From an uncultured Bacteroidales bacterium (GTDB taxonomy: Bacteria > Bacteroidota > Bacteroidia > Bacteroidales > Muribaculaceae), in contig CATZGB010000034.1 of assembly GCA_958418815.1 (NCBI GenBank), positions 1 through 31,188 of the forward strand: a stretch of DNA of 31,188 bases. The letters are read 5' to 3'. Shown here in pieces: positions 17,101 through 26,226 of the stretch. The notes under the pieces were generated by a model. It did no database searches. It was not told the origin of the DNA and was given only the letters and a program-made list of their open reading frames with translations. Position numbers and translations under genes: made by a program. How positions within the stretch are numbered: position 1 is the first letter of the stretch; every line of letters begins with the position of its first letter.

Positions 17101-19023
17101 CCCCGCGAGGTTTCCGGCGGCCTTGACGGTGAAGGCGGCGGCCCGGTTGGCCGAGGTGGCCGACACGGAGGCGTTGCCGCCCCCCACGGTCATGTCGGCG
17201 GTGATGTTCTCATAAGCCACGCCGTGGTAGCCGACATGGGTGAGGTCGACCTTCGCGTCAAGGTCTGTGGCCGGGCTGAAGGGGTCGAGCCCCTGGCCGT
17301 CGAGCGACACACGGGCGGTGAGGTCGCTGACCCCGAGTCCGGGCATTATCGACTGTATGGGGAACTTGCGCGCGTCAAGGTCGAGGATGTAGCCTTTGAC
17401 CCGGTTGTGCCACTCCCCGGTGAGGGCCACAGAGCCGTCGGCGGCGGTGGCGACGAGGTCGGCGGCAATGTCCCCCCTGTCGAGGTCGACACCGCCGCGC
17501 AGAGTCATCGGCGGGAGGTTGACCTGACGTGCCAGTTTGGCATCCATCAGTGTGGGCTTGAGGAAAGAGCCGTCGGGCATCGCGCCCTTGATTTCGAGGT
17601 TGCCGACAGCCTTCTGCAGGTCGGTGACATCGCGCAGGCGGCCCGAAGCCTCCAGGCTCAGATGTCGGGGCAACGTGACGGAAATCTCACGGGCATCGAT
17701 GTCGGCCATAGTGCCCGACGCGTCGGCCCGCAGATAGAGAGGCACGCCGCGTGGCAGCCCGGCCACCATCGGGGCGGCGGCCTGCGGGACGAGGCGGCGC
17801 ATGTCGTCGCTGCTGATTTCGGCGTTGAGGTCGATGAGAAACGGCAGGTCGGCAGGGAGCGAGGCCGCGGCCTGCTGTCTGCCCCCCTGTGAGGAGGTAG
17901 CGTCTGAGGTCTGTGGAAGCCCCATCATCGCCGTCAGGGTGACGGTGGAGGTTGGGGTGGTCAGGGTCATTCCACGGGCGTTGAGGGCCACGGAATCCAT
18001 ATCGAAGAGACCTTTCAGCTCCAGGGGCACACCGCAACGCTCGCGGGCGTGGATGCGTCGTATCGGGGCGTGGACCGTCGTGGCCCGGTTTATGAACGAG
18101 TCAATCTGTATCTCGATTTCCGACGCCTGGATATAGCTGAGGTCGAGGTTGTCGCCTGTCGGATGGTAGCCGTTCATCGCGTAGAGACCTTGCGAGCCGG
18201 TCATTGAAATCTTGTCGCAGGTCACCGTCCATGGCACAGTGGCGATGGTGTCAGGCTCTGCCGGGGGCACCGGATGGGCGGCCAGGTATTCAGGCGTGGG
18301 ATAGATGTAGCGGGCGTCAGCACCGTCAATCCTGACCTCCTTCACCTTCACGGTGTTGTAGCGCATGTCGACATCCGCGTCGAGTATGTCGCCCGAGGCG
18401 AGACGGCAGGCAAGGTCGGTGATTGTCGGCTCGATGGTCATGTCATAGTCGATGCGGCTCATATGGCCACGGTCGAGGATGATGTGCCAGTTGACAGGCA
18501 CGGAGTCGGCGGGGGCGGGCTTGGGGACGGTGTCGGGCCGGATGGCCATCTCCACAAGGCCGCTGTCGACGGCGAGGGACGAGACCCTGACATTCTGCGA
18601 CGGCAGGTGTAGCCTGGCCCCTTCGAGGGTGGCAAGCTCCACGCTGGCGTTCATGTAGAAGGCCGAGTCGGGGGTGCCGAGACGGAAGTCGGTATGGTCG
18701 AGCCGGGCCTCGTCGGCGACAATCTCGCCTGTCAGCAGCGGGCCAACGGCCACACCGAGGGTGGCGCGGGAGGCGCTGACCTCCATGGCGGGGGTGCGCA
18801 TCGACAGGGAGTCGACGGCAACGTCGAGGGGGAAGCTAAGGCGGAAGCGGCTCAGGGAGATTTCCATCTCGCCGGGCTTGTTGACCATCTTCAGCACCTG
18901 CGGCACCACAATATCCTGAACCGGCGGGAGATACAGCAAAAACACGACAAGGGCCACCAGGCCGACAATGCCCAGCAGCACCCATAACAATGCCTTGAAA
19001 ATTACTTTTACTGCTTTCTCCAC
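14188..19023 (-). CDS. tamB: TamB-like translocation and assembly module protein (AsmA/TamB superfamily)
   Basis: This is a very large envelope protein of 1611 aa anchored in the inner membrane by one N-terminal helix (about residues 8-31). It extends through the periplasm as repeated beta-strand segments. The body has the alternating short hydrophobic-polar strands and frequent GxxxxD-LxxxxL patterns of AsmA/TamB proteins. The C-terminal DUF490 region (about 1250-1611) includes the conserved block around NPLYSFLESQLNNIASSAI, followed by ISFGIDQLDRTRDG. AsmA-like proteins are thought to form hydrophobic grooves that carry phospholipids to the outer membrane. It lies immediately upstream of and overlaps tamL, the standard genetic pairing. 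A 104-bp gap separates it from the lipid kinase, and I found no good promoter match there, so read-through from tyrS is possible. Confidence 0.93.
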   Translation of the reverse strand: MEKAVKVIFKALLWVLLGIVGLVALVVFLLYLPPVQDIVVPQVLKMVNKPGEMEISLSRFRLSFPLDVAVDSLSMRTPAMEVSASRATLGVAVGPLLTGEIVADEARLDHTDFRLGTPDSAFYMNASVELATLEGARLHLPSQNVRVSSLAVDSGLVEMAIRPDTVPKPAPADSVPVNWHIILDRGHMSRIDYDMTIEPTITDLACRLASGDILDADVDMRYNTVKVKEVRIDGADARYIYPTPEYLAAHPVPPAEPDTIATVPWTVTCDKISMTGSQGLYAMNGYHPTGDNLDLSYIQASEIEIQIDSFINRATTVHAPIRRIHARERCGVPLELKGLFDMDSVALNARGMTLTTPTSTVTLTAMMGLPQTSDATSSQGGRQQAAASLPADLPFLIDLNAEISSDDMRRLVPQAAAPMVAGLPRGVPLYLRADASGTMADIDAREISVTLPRHLSLEASGRLRDVTDLQKAVGNLEIKGAMPDGSFLKPTLMDAKLARQVNLPPMTLRGGVDLDRGDIAADLVATAADGSVALTGEWHNRVKGYILDLDARKFPIQSIMPGLGVSDLTARVSLDGQGLDPFSPATDLDAKVDLTHVGYHGVAYENITADMTVGGGNASVSATSANRAAAFTVKAAGNLAGDTLRWHFDGDVRNIDLQTLRLSDSIAQGSVAMTGDAAFTLPKTRVTRVGHRKVTTTVPMSVDADLDISHLYWRMAGGTVNASGIQARVATDSARTLLDVDNGDMRLRAFTPAGLDTIMARMTAATAVIDRSVARRQLAVDSLQMALPPFTLDLTAGQRNILSSYLLDSDISFDTLSVRAANDSLLSASAWLDGFRTGETRLDSISLDMRQRGNLMLYNIKVDNKPGTLDQFAHIDAKGYVGLDNFALLFNQKNIQDETGFSFGSVITMPEPSTFALRFVPYHPVIGYKDWEINRDNFISYNIKTGHIDANVDLKGEASSLRLFTEHSDADSTQEAIRLQITDLKLQDWLAINPFAPPIKGDLSADMSVTYGKQFVDGTGTVSLADLYYGREKVGDFDLDLDLSTNASGTIRATTSLMVDGVKTITASGNLNDSTAANPFLLDFKMIHFPLSVVNPFLPQGTARLRGMLNGEMDITGKMSEPVFNGWLQFDSTAVDMTMLGSSFDFSPEKIPVKDNLVTFDDFAIKAVNENPLTINGTADISSLADVKVDLALAASNTQLVGSKRKKGQDIYGKAYIDLDAKVKGSMARFLDVQAALKILPGTNVTYVIPDVQSAIASRSNAEMVKFVNFADTAAVAAADSLTRQGMALNLNASLEISQGSTIAVDLSADGKNRAQVQASGRVNYSLDYLGDERVTGRIDLNQGFVRYSMPPILSEKLFNFREGSYVVFNGQMLNPTLNLNAYDEIKANVNTDGNSRMVTFDVGLSVTGTLENMNVAFDLSTNDDLTVQNELQSMSPDQRANQAMNLLLYGSYTGPGTTASTMGNPLYSFLESQLNNIASSAIKGVDISFGIDQLDRTRDGVNSTAMSYSYRVSKSLFDDRFKIVVGGNYTTDADADENFAQNLIADISFEYMLNKTGTMYVKLFRHTGYESILEGEITQTGVGFVYKKKLRSLKDLFNWIRPRRKEVAPQ

Positions 19024-19127
19024 AGCCTTCTCTCATTAAATGGTTGAAACGTCAAAGGGAAAACACCACCGCGCCCGGAAAAGTTCTGGGCCCGGGGCAA
19101 AACATCCATGTCATCCCTATGTCAGAC

Positions 19128-20093
19128 TCAGCGGGAGCCGAGAAGGTGCTTGATGGAGAGACGCGCCCCCTTGAACATCTCCTGCAGCGGGGTGATCACC
19201 GGGGTGAACCGGTGGGTGGCGCCGGGGGTGAACACCTTGAGCGCCCCGTGGTGGCACTTGACATCGAGGATGTCATCCATCATCATAGGTTCGCCGTCGA
19301 TATGGGCCTCCCCCGCCCCGTTGCGGTATATGACGCAGGCCGGGGCACGGAAAGTGTGGACCATGGTGTTCTTGTTGATGTATCCTGTGAAGATGTCCAT
19401 CCCCATGACGGCAGCGTCGATGGCGGTGCCGCTGTGGACTATGGTGATGTCGAGCAGTCCGTCGGTGATGCTCGCCTCGGGGGCTATGTAGGCGTTGTTG
19501 CCCCACTGCGAGGCGTTGCAGACAGCTATGAGAAACGCTTTCTCGGTCAGCAGCTTGCCGTTGGCCGAGACGGTGTAGGTCTGCGGGCGGTACTGCACAT
19601 ATTCCGAAATCGCGCTTTTGACATAAGAGAGTATTCCCCGGCGGCTCTGGCGCGCGAAACGGTGGCTGACAGCGGCGTCAAAGCCCATACCGAAGGTGCA
19701 GAAGAAGGGGCGGCCGTTGACCGTCCCGTAGTCGGAGTCGACCACATTGCCGTCGGCGATGACCTTCAGCGCCATGGCGATGTCGACCGGAATCTGGAGA
19801 TGGCGCGCCAGGCCGTTGCCCGACCCGGCGGGGAGTATTCCCAGGGCCGTCTCGGTGCCACACAGCGCGCGGGCGGTCTCATTGACTGTGCCGTCGCCTC
19901 CACAGGCCAGCACCCCGTGGTAGCCCTTGGCGGCGGCCTCCCCGGCCAGGCGGGTGGCGTCGCCGCGCGCCCCGGTGAGGCGCACGTCGACATCGTGGCC
20001 ACAGGCACCCATTGCCTGCTCCACCATTTCCACCACCCCTTTCTTCGAGCCTGTCCCGGAGATGGGGTTGATGATGAGCATCAGTCTCGCCAT
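19128..20093 (-). CDS. Diacylglycerol kinase-type lipid kinase (YegS/DgkB family)
   Basis: This cytoplasmic enzyme phosphorylates a lipid hydroxyl such as diacylglycerol, which recycles it to phosphatidate. The family fold is visible throughout its 321 aa. The N-terminal strand reads LMLIINPISGTGSKKG. The nucleotide-binding motif GGDGTVNE is at 65-72. LPAGSGNGLAR (from residue 87) is the second nucleotide-contact loop, and the C-terminal beta-sandwich contains ASITDGLLDITIVHSG. The exact lipid substrate cannot be read from sequence. It starts 13 nt after tyrS, so the two are probably in one transcript, and it lies directly ahead of tamB-tamL. That position suggests a link with envelope lipid supply, which is inference. 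Confidence 0.92.
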   Translation of the reverse strand: MARLMLIINPISGTGSKKGVVEMVEQAMGACGHDVDVRLTGARGDATRLAGEAAAKGYHGVLACGGDGTVNETARALCGTETALGILPAGSGNGLARHLQIPVDIAMALKVIADGNVVDSDYGTVNGRPFFCTFGMGFDAAVSHRFARQSRRGILSYVKSAISEYVQYRPQTYTVSANGKLLTEKAFLIAVCNASQWGNNAYIAPEASITDGLLDITIVHSGTAIDAAVMGMDIFTGYINKNTMVHTFRAPACVIYRNGAGEAHIDGEPMMMDDILDVKCHHGALKVFTPGATHRFTPVITPLQEMFKGARLSIKHLLGSR

Positions 20094-20106
20094 CAGCCTC
20101 GGATTA

Positions 20107-21408
20107 TCAGTCGGTGACTTTCAGGAGGTAATAGCTCTTCTTTCCCTTCTGGACGAGGATGTACTTGTCGTTGAGCAGCATCTCCTCCGAGGCGGGGGCG
20201 TAGGGATCGGCCACCTTCTCCTTGTTGATAGCGAAGCCGCCACCCTGGGCGAGCTTGCGCAGCTCCCCTTTGGAGGGGAAGACCGGGGCGTGGTCGACCA
20301 GCAGGTCGGCGAGCTTGGTCTGCTCCTTGAGCAGCTGGCGGGAAATCTCAAACTGGGGCACGCCGTCGAAGACCGACAGCAGAGTCGCCTCGTCGATTTT
20401 GTGGAGGGTGTCGGCGGCCTTGTTGCTGAAAAGGATCTGCGACGCCTCGACGGCCATCTCGTAATCCTCGGCGGAGTGGACCATGGTGGTGATTTCCTTG
20501 GCCAGACGCTTCTGCAGGGGGCGCAGGCCGGGGTCGGCCTTCTGCTGCTCGATGAGCGAGTCGATTTCCTCCTTGTCGAGGATGGTGAATATCTTGATGT
20601 ATTTCGCAGCGTCGTCGTCGCTGACGTTGAGCCAGAACTGGTAGAACTGGTAGGGGGTGGTGCGCTTGGGGTCGAGCCATACGTTGCCGCTCTCGGTCTT
20701 GCCGAACTTGCCGCCGTCGGCCTTGGTGATCAGCGGGCATGTGAGGGCGAAAGCGTCGTCACCTCCGGCGATGCGGCGTATCAGCTCTGTGCCGGTGGTG
20801 ATGTTGCCCCACTGGTCAGAGCCGCCAAGCTGCAGGTGGCAGCCCTGGTTCTGGTAGAGGTAGAGGAAGTCATAGCCCTGGAGGAGCTGGTATGAGAACT
20901 CGGTGAACGACATTCCCTGGCCTGACTCGCCCGAAAGACGCTTCTTGACCGAGTCCTTGGCCATCATGTAGTTGACGGTGATGCACTTGCCGATTTCGCG
21001 GATGAAGTCGAGGAATCCGAAGTCTTTCATCCAGTCGTAGTTGTTGACCAGGATGGCGGCGTTGGGGGCGTCGGAGTCGAAGTCGAGGAATTTGGCGAGC
21101 TGGCGTTTGATACACTCCTGGTTGTGGCGCAGGGTCTCCACGTCGAGGAGCTTGCGCTCCTGGCTCTTCATCGAGGGGTCGCCGATCATGCCGGTGGCTC
21201 CGCCGACCAGGGCGATGGGCTTGTGGCCCGAACGCTGGAAATGTTTCAGCATCATCACGCCCACCAGGTGTCCGATATGGAGCGAGTCGGCGGTGGGGTC
21301 GATTCCGAGGTATGCGCTTGTCATACCCTTCTTGAGATATTCGTCGGTACCGGGCATCGACTGGTGGACCATGCCGCGCCAGGTGAGTTCTTCAATGAAA
21401 TTCATCAA
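20107..21408 (-). CDS. tyrS: Tyrosine-tRNA ligase
   Basis: TyrRS is the class I synthetase that charges tRNA-Tyr in the cytoplasm. The HIGH motif is present as SLHIGHLVG (44-47). The KMSKS loop is KFGKT at 234-238, the same variant as in the E. coli enzyme. YLGIDPTADSLHIG, the tyrosine-pocket region around YQLLQGYDF, and QLGGSDQWGN are all diagnostic. The C-terminal S4-like tRNA-binding domain occupies about 345-433 (ELRKLAQGGGFAINKEKV). Translation could begin at the second Met (21405). It lies 43 nt downstream of the aminotransferase gene and 13 nt upstream of the lipid kinase. Confidence 0.97.
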   Translation of the reverse strand: MMNFIEELTWRGMVHQSMPGTDEYLKKGMTSAYLGIDPTADSLHIGHLVGVMMLKHFQRSGHKPIALVGGATGMIGDPSMKSQERKLLDVETLRHNQECIKRQLAKFLDFDSDAPNAAILVNNYDWMKDFGFLDFIREIGKCITVNYMMAKDSVKKRLSGESGQGMSFTEFSYQLLQGYDFLYLYQNQGCHLQLGGSDQWGNITTGTELIRRIAGGDDAFALTCPLITKADGGKFGKTESGNVWLDPKRTTPYQFYQFWLNVSDDDAAKYIKIFTILDKEEIDSLIEQQKADPGLRPLQKRLAKEITTMVHSAEDYEMAVEASQILFSNKAADTLHKIDEATLLSVFDGVPQFEISRQLLKEQTKLADLLVDHAPVFPSKGELRKLAQGGGFAINKEKVADPYAPASEEMLLNDKYILVQKGKKSYYLLKVTD

Positions 21409-21451
21409 ATTATGTGGGTAAATAACTGTATCAGGTATTATCTGTGGAGGC

Positions 21452-22681
21452 TCAGACCAGGCGGGCCAGGGCTGCCTTGATGCGCGACATGGCCTCGCGT
21501 ATCTGCTCGTCGGAGGCGGCGTAGCTCAGGCGCAGGTAGCCGGGGAGACAGAAGGCCGAGCCGGCCACGGTGGCCACATGGGCCTCCTCAAGCAGGTACA
21601 TGGCCAGGTCAGAGTCGGTGACAATCTCCTTGACGGTCTCCGAGCCGTCGTCGGCGGTGACGCGCGCGCCCTTGCCAAGGTAGGCGCTCACCTCGGGGAA
21701 GATGTAGAACGCCCCGGCGGGCATGTCGAGCTTCAGGCCGGGAATCTCGCGGGCCAGCTCCACGATGAGGTCGCGGCGGCGGCGGAAGGCGGCGAGCATC
21801 TCGGCCACACACTCCTGCGGCCCACGGTAGGCGGCCTCGGCGGCCTTCTGGGCCACGGAGCAGGTTCCCGAGGTGGTCTGTCCCTGGAGCTTTGTGACGG
21901 CCTTGGCGATTTCGAGCGGGCCGGCCATGTAGCCGATGCGCCATCCGGTCATCGCGTATGCCTTGGAGACACCGTTGACTATCACGAGGCGGTCGGCGAT
22001 TTCGGGGAACTCGCCGAAGGAGACATGCCCCTCGTCAGTGTAGTTGATATGCTCGTAGATCTCGTCGGAGAGGATGATGACGCGCGGATGGCGGGCGAGC
22101 ATCTCCACCAGCCCCTTGATTTCCTCGCGGTCATAGACCGCGCCGGAGGGGTTGGAGGGGGAGCAGAGCATCACCATGCGGGTCTTGTCGGTGATGGCGG
22201 CCTCGAGCTGGGCGGGAGTCACCTTGAAGCCCTGCTCCATCGGGGCGGGGACAAGCACGGGGGTGGCACCGGCGAGCTTCACCATCTCGACATAGCTGAC
22301 CCAGGCGGGGACGGGAATCACCACCTCGTCGCCGGGGTTGACCGTGGCGAGGATGACATTGCTCAGGGCCTGCTTGGCGCCTGTCGACACCACCACCTGG
22401 GCGGCCTCGAACGCGGTCTTGTTCTCGCGGCGCAGTTTCTCGGCCACGGCCTCGCGCAGGCTCATGTAGCCGGGCACCGGTGAATAATGGGAATAATTCT
22501 CGTCGATGGCTTTCTTGGCCGCCTCCTTGATGTGGGAGGGGGTGTCGAAGTCGGGTTCTCCGACAGACAGGTTCACGACATCCACGCCCGCAGCCTTAAG
22601 CTCGCTGCTCTTCTGTGACATGGCCAAGGTGGCCGACACGGCCATCTGCCTGATTCTCTCTGCGATTCTCGAAGTTTCCAT
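21452..22681 (-). CDS. PLP-dependent class I/II aminotransferase (aspartate aminotransferase-like)
   Basis: This is a fold-type I aminotransferase of 409 aa, closest in appearance to the prokaryotic Ib aspartate aminotransferases. VVNLSVGEPDFDTP opens the domain and STGAKQALSN forms the phosphate-binding loop. PSNPSG holds Asn177, and SDEIYEH holds Asp206 and Tyr209, which contact the cofactor ring. Lys240 in NGVSKAYAMTGWRIG forms the Schiff base. A conserved Arg in LPGYLRLSYA would bind the substrate alpha-carboxylate. The frame is open to 22759, but METSRIAERI at 22681 is the normal family N-terminus, and the -7 element at 22737 lies upstream of it. Amino-donor specificity is not certain. 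Confidence 0.93.
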   Translation of the reverse strand: METSRIAERIRQMAVSATLAMSQKSSELKAAGVDVVNLSVGEPDFDTPSHIKEAAKKAIDENYSHYSPVPGYMSLREAVAEKLRRENKTAFEAAQVVVSTGAKQALSNVILATVNPGDEVVIPVPAWVSYVEMVKLAGATPVLVPAPMEQGFKVTPAQLEAAITDKTRMVMLCSPSNPSGAVYDREEIKGLVEMLARHPRVIILSDEIYEHINYTDEGHVSFGEFPEIADRLVIVNGVSKAYAMTGWRIGYMAGPLEIAKAVTKLQGQTTSGTCSVAQKAAEAAYRGPQECVAEMLAAFRRRRDLIVELAREIPGLKLDMPAGAFYIFPEVSAYLGKGARVTADDGSETVKEIVTDSDLAMYLLEEAHVATVAGSAFCLPGYLRLSYAASDEQIREAMSRIKAALARLV

Positions 22682-22736
22682 AACTTTCCGGTGTAGTAGG
22701 TTGCCCCCGGGATTTGTCGGCCGGGGATAGTTTCCG

Positions 22737-22744
22737 CAAAGATA
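22737..22744 (-). promoter_or_regulatory. -7 element for the aminotransferase gene
   Basis: The minus strand reads TATCTTTG (22744-22737), a full match to TAnnTTTG, 56 nt before the ATG at 22681. No convincing -33 element is seen. The leader also contains a short CCCCGG/CCGGGG hairpin (22705-22726). Confidence 0.45.
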
Positions 22745-22785
22745 AGCATTATTTCCCAATCACGGAAACATTTCCCCACACGACA

Positions 22786-25700
22786 TCATTTGCCGGAGGC
22801 CCCGGGGTCTGCCAGAGGGAAGCGGAGGGTGTCGGGGTTCTCGATGAGTCCGGCCCGTATCATGTTGAGCGAGTCGGTGTATGACAGGGTGTCGGCGGCG
22901 TCGAGGTCGGCGTTGATGGAGTCGAGCGACAGGGGGCCTGATGACTGGCGGACGAAGTTGAGCCGGCCAAGACGGGCCTTGGAGACCCCTCGGCGGAACA
23001 CGTTGTCGATCTGTTCCACAAGGTTGACCCGGGTGTTGTCGGCGATCATCTGCCGCTCCCCTACCATGTTCTCCTTGAACTTGGCCCCGCCGAGGCGCAC
23101 CTTCATATTATCGGGGGTGCCCTTGATGTTGATGCCGAACTTGAACGGTATCGGGGATTTCAGCACCGAGACGTGGTAGTTGAGGTTCATCGCCATGTCG
23201 TTGTGGCCCATCACGCCGAGGCGGTAACGGTCGATGTCGAACATGAAGGGATACAGCTCGATGGTGGAGTTCTCGACCACCACCTCGACAGCCATATGGT
23301 CGATCATGTTCTTTTTCTTGTCTTTGAAGAGGAGCCATTTCGAGATGGTCTTGAAGGTATCGGGGTCGAGCAGCACCAGCGAGTCCCCCTCGATTTTGAT
23401 GGCGGCGCGCAGCGAGGGGATGTCGATGTCCATGTTGCGCTCCAGGTCGGTGGTGACGGCGATGTCGGCGTTGACGGTGCCGGCGAAGTCGCGCATGGCG
23501 GGCAGCAGGGTGTCGATGGCCGGCACGAGGGCGGTAAGCCTGTCGAGCCGGAAGCGGTCAACCTTCATTCCCAGGCCGAACTGCAGGGAGTCGGGATTGA
23601 GCGAGGAGTAGAGGCCGTTGACCGATATCGACCCGACATCGGCCGAGGCCGAGAGGTTGCGCAGGTTGATGGCCCCGTCGTAGAGCAGCAGGTCGCCCCG
23701 GAAACGCTCCAGCTCGAGGTCGGAGTAGAGGATGTGGTTGGCCCGCATCCTGAAATGCGCGTCGATGTTGTGTGGCACCAGCACCGGGCCCGCAGCGGCG
23801 GTGTCGGCCCGCTCGGCGAGGTCGTCTATTTCCCGGTCGCCGTCGCCTCCCCAGATGGCAGCCGAGTCGGTCTGCTGGGCGAGGGCCGGGCCGGCGAAGA
23901 TGGCCTTGACGATCTGGTTGACGTTTATCGTGTCAGACTTCACATCGAGCGACACCCCGAGTATGTTGTCGCGGCGCGAGGTCAGGGCGCGTCGCAGGTT
24001 TGAGATGGTGCCGTTTATGAGGAAATCGCTCTCCCCGGCCTTGTATTTGAGGTCGGTGAGGATGATGGAGTCAGAGTTGAAGCGCAGGTCGATGTTGGTC
24101 AGGCGGTTGCGCAGGGGGAACCAGGGGGTGGTGACGCTTCCGCGGCGGGCGCGCAGTGTGCCCTTGTAGTCCCAGCGGCGCAGCAGCCTGCGGTCTTCAC
24201 GGTCGAGGGTCAGGTCGACATCGCCGTTGGCCAGGGCCTCGGCGGCGGCGATGGAGTCGCGCAGGCGCATCCTCTCGGCCCTTTCGGCGGCGATGCTGTC
24301 ATTGGCGGGCTGCCTTGGGCGGGGCGCGAGGCCCCCTTTGCGCTCCCGGAGGTTGACTGTCAGGGCCATCTCGGTGTCGCGCAGCGACACCCGGTTGAGG
24401 GCCTGGCCGAACATCATGCGCCCGGCGAAGACGCGCAGGTTCATCAGCGGCGAGCGGGCGTTGCCTTTGTAGCGGGTCAGCGCGCCCCCGATGCGGGCGT
24501 CTCTCAGGCGCGCCCTCATGGAGTCGGCGGGAGCGTCAAACTTTAGCCTCTCCACGGCCACGGAGCCGCCGAAGGGGTTGATTTCGGTTGTGTCAGCCGA
24601 ACTGCTGCGGTTGACCGTGCCGGCCCCGGCCTTGAAGTTTTTCATCTCCAGGTTCATGCCCAGCCCGACAGCCGAGAGGGTGTCGACCTTGAGCGACACC
24701 TGCAGCAGGGAGTCGACCTTGTGGCCGTCGCGGACGAAAGAGTCTGTGGTGCCGAACTCTATGACCCCTTCGTTGAGCCAGGCGGTCATCATCCCCTCGG
24801 CGTTGGCGTTGATGCGGCGCAGGGTCAGGGAGCCGTCGGCCATCACCCGGTGGAAATTCTCCTCGTTGAGGTCGCTCATGGCCAACCGGAAGGTGGTCTC
24901 CCCCGCGATTGTCCCCGACAGCTGCACGGGTATCTCGGCGGCCAGGCGCGGGGGAATCCGGCCAAGGTCGACCGAACCGTTGAAGTCGCCGTCAAGGCGC
25001 GGGTCAGCCATGACGTTGGTGGCCCTGACATTGAGGTCGAAATTTACCCCGGCCCCATTCAGATGGAGCCTGCGCAGGTCGAAGACCGATTTATCAATGT
25101 CACGGCCATCGAAATCGACGGCGAGGTCGCCTGACAGCTCTGTGAAGCGCAGGGTCTGGTATGTGGCGGCGCAACGGGGTATGGAGACCTCTACGCGCGC
25201 CGAGGGCAACACGGTGTCGGCCATCGCCCAGGGCCGCGTCAGCTCCACGCGGGCGGAGAGGCGCATGTCGGTCTTGAGCGGGTCGGTGTATTTCCTGAAG
25301 TCGGCGGGGAGATGGGCCAGGGCCTCCTCGACGGGGAGGTCGGTGATTTCCCCCTCAAACTCCGTCACGACGGGGTCGGCGGAGAAGTCGGCGGCGGTGG
25401 AGAATTTCATGGCGAAGCGGTCGAGCCTGAGGGCCATGTCGCGGGCGGCGATGGCCAGCGGGGTGTCGGGGCTCCACCTCAGCGACCCGTCGAGGCCGAA
25501 TGTGAGGTTGGCCAGGTCGAAGTCGCGCAGGAACGGCAGGTCGGCGTTTCCCTCGACAGAGAGCCGGTAGAGGGGCGCGTCAGGCCCGTCGAGGGAGACA
25601 TTCTCCAGGCGCGCGGTGACATCGGTCGAGTCGGCCAGCGAGCGGTAGCGCAACGGGCCGGCCTGCAGGATGCGGAAACTGTCGATGTATATGCCCGGGA

Positions 25701-26226
25701 TAGAGGCGGCCGTGGTGTCGGAGTCCTCCGAGGAGGGGACGATCTGGTAATTAGCCACCGAGTCGTTGACCTGCAGCAGGTTGACCTCAGGGCGGTCGAT
25801 GACCACGTCGTGGAGGTGGATGCTGCCCGCCAGGAGTTTCACCACATTTACCGCCCCGTGGAAGGAGCGCACGCTCAGCAGCGAGTCGGCGTCGGCTGGG
25901 AGGGAGGCCCGCTCGGCGGCGGGAAGCTTGTCGAGCGAGCGCGACACGATGCGCAGCGAGTCGACATCGACCCTGAGGCGGGGGAAGGTCTTCCAGAATG
26001 TCAGCTCGACACGCGAGACGGAGACATCCGCGTCGAGGTAGCCCGATGCCTGTTTCTCAACAAGCGGGGTGAGCCTGTCGGGGGTGAGAATCCATACGGC
26101 CAGGGAGCATATGATTATGAACAGCCCGGCCACAACGGCGGCGGCCACGCCGATCCATTTCAGCAGGCGTTTCCAGAGTGGACGACGGGCAGGCTTGGTT
26201 TCGGGATTCTCGATTTTCTCTGTCAT
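22786..26226 (-). CDS. AsmA-like periplasmic protein, inner-membrane anchored
   Basis: This is a 1146-aa member of the AsmA superfamily, distinct from the TamB encoded about 4 kb downstream. A basic cytoplasmic tail (ARRPLWKRLLKW) precedes one transmembrane helix (about 23-46). SRVELTFWKTFPRLRVDVDS follows, matching the AsmA N-terminal domain. The remainder is a long series of beta-strand-like segments with acidic turns. Near the C terminus is an AsmA_2-like region (MNLNYHVSVLKSPIPFKFG). Family members are thought to act in moving phospholipids between the membranes or in regulating outer-membrane biogenesis. It starts 25 nt after the DUF5715 gene, so the two are probably co-transcribed; the gap holds half of a 24-bp tandem duplication. 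Confidence 0.88.
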   Translation of the reverse strand: MTEKIENPETKPARRPLWKRLLKWIGVAAAVVAGLFIIICSLAVWILTPDRLTPLVEKQASGYLDADVSVSRVELTFWKTFPRLRVDVDSLRIVSRSLDKLPAAERASLPADADSLLSVRSFHGAVNVVKLLAGSIHLHDVVIDRPEVNLLQVNDSVANYQIVPSSEDSDTTAASIPGIYIDSFRILQAGPLRYRSLADSTDVTARLENVSLDGPDAPLYRLSVEGNADLPFLRDFDLANLTFGLDGSLRWSPDTPLAIAARDMALRLDRFAMKFSTAADFSADPVVTEFEGEITDLPVEEALAHLPADFRKYTDPLKTDMRLSARVELTRPWAMADTVLPSARVEVSIPRCAATYQTLRFTELSGDLAVDFDGRDIDKSVFDLRRLHLNGAGVNFDLNVRATNVMADPRLDGDFNGSVDLGRIPPRLAAEIPVQLSGTIAGETTFRLAMSDLNEENFHRVMADGSLTLRRINANAEGMMTAWLNEGVIEFGTTDSFVRDGHKVDSLLQVSLKVDTLSAVGLGMNLEMKNFKAGAGTVNRSSSADTTEINPFGGSVAVERLKFDAPADSMRARLRDARIGGALTRYKGNARSPLMNLRVFAGRMMFGQALNRVSLRDTEMALTVNLRERKGGLAPRPRQPANDSIAAERAERMRLRDSIAAAEALANGDVDLTLDREDRRLLRRWDYKGTLRARRGSVTTPWFPLRNRLTNIDLRFNSDSIILTDLKYKAGESDFLINGTISNLRRALTSRRDNILGVSLDVKSDTINVNQIVKAIFAGPALAQQTDSAAIWGGDGDREIDDLAERADTAAAGPVLVPHNIDAHFRMRANHILYSDLELERFRGDLLLYDGAINLRNLSASADVGSISVNGLYSSLNPDSLQFGLGMKVDRFRLDRLTALVPAIDTLLPAMRDFAGTVNADIAVTTDLERNMDIDIPSLRAAIKIEGDSLVLLDPDTFKTISKWLLFKDKKKNMIDHMAVEVVVENSTIELYPFMFDIDRYRLGVMGHNDMAMNLNYHVSVLKSPIPFKFGINIKGTPDNMKVRLGGAKFKENMVGERQMIADNTRVNLVEQIDNVFRRGVSKARLGRLNFVRQSSGPLSLDSINADLDAADTLSYTDSLNMIRAGLIENPDTLRFPLADPGASGK

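Noticed and set aside
16894..17892. Long antisense frame opposite tamB (332 codons), and similar frames opposite metabolic genes such as 21578-22483 and 24491-25570
   Set aside because: Same shadow effect. None has a signal peptide, family motif or promoter.
19075..19105. GC-rich CCCGG/CCGGG stem between the lipid kinase and tamB as a terminator
   Set aside because: It is a five-base stem without a T-run; too weak to call.
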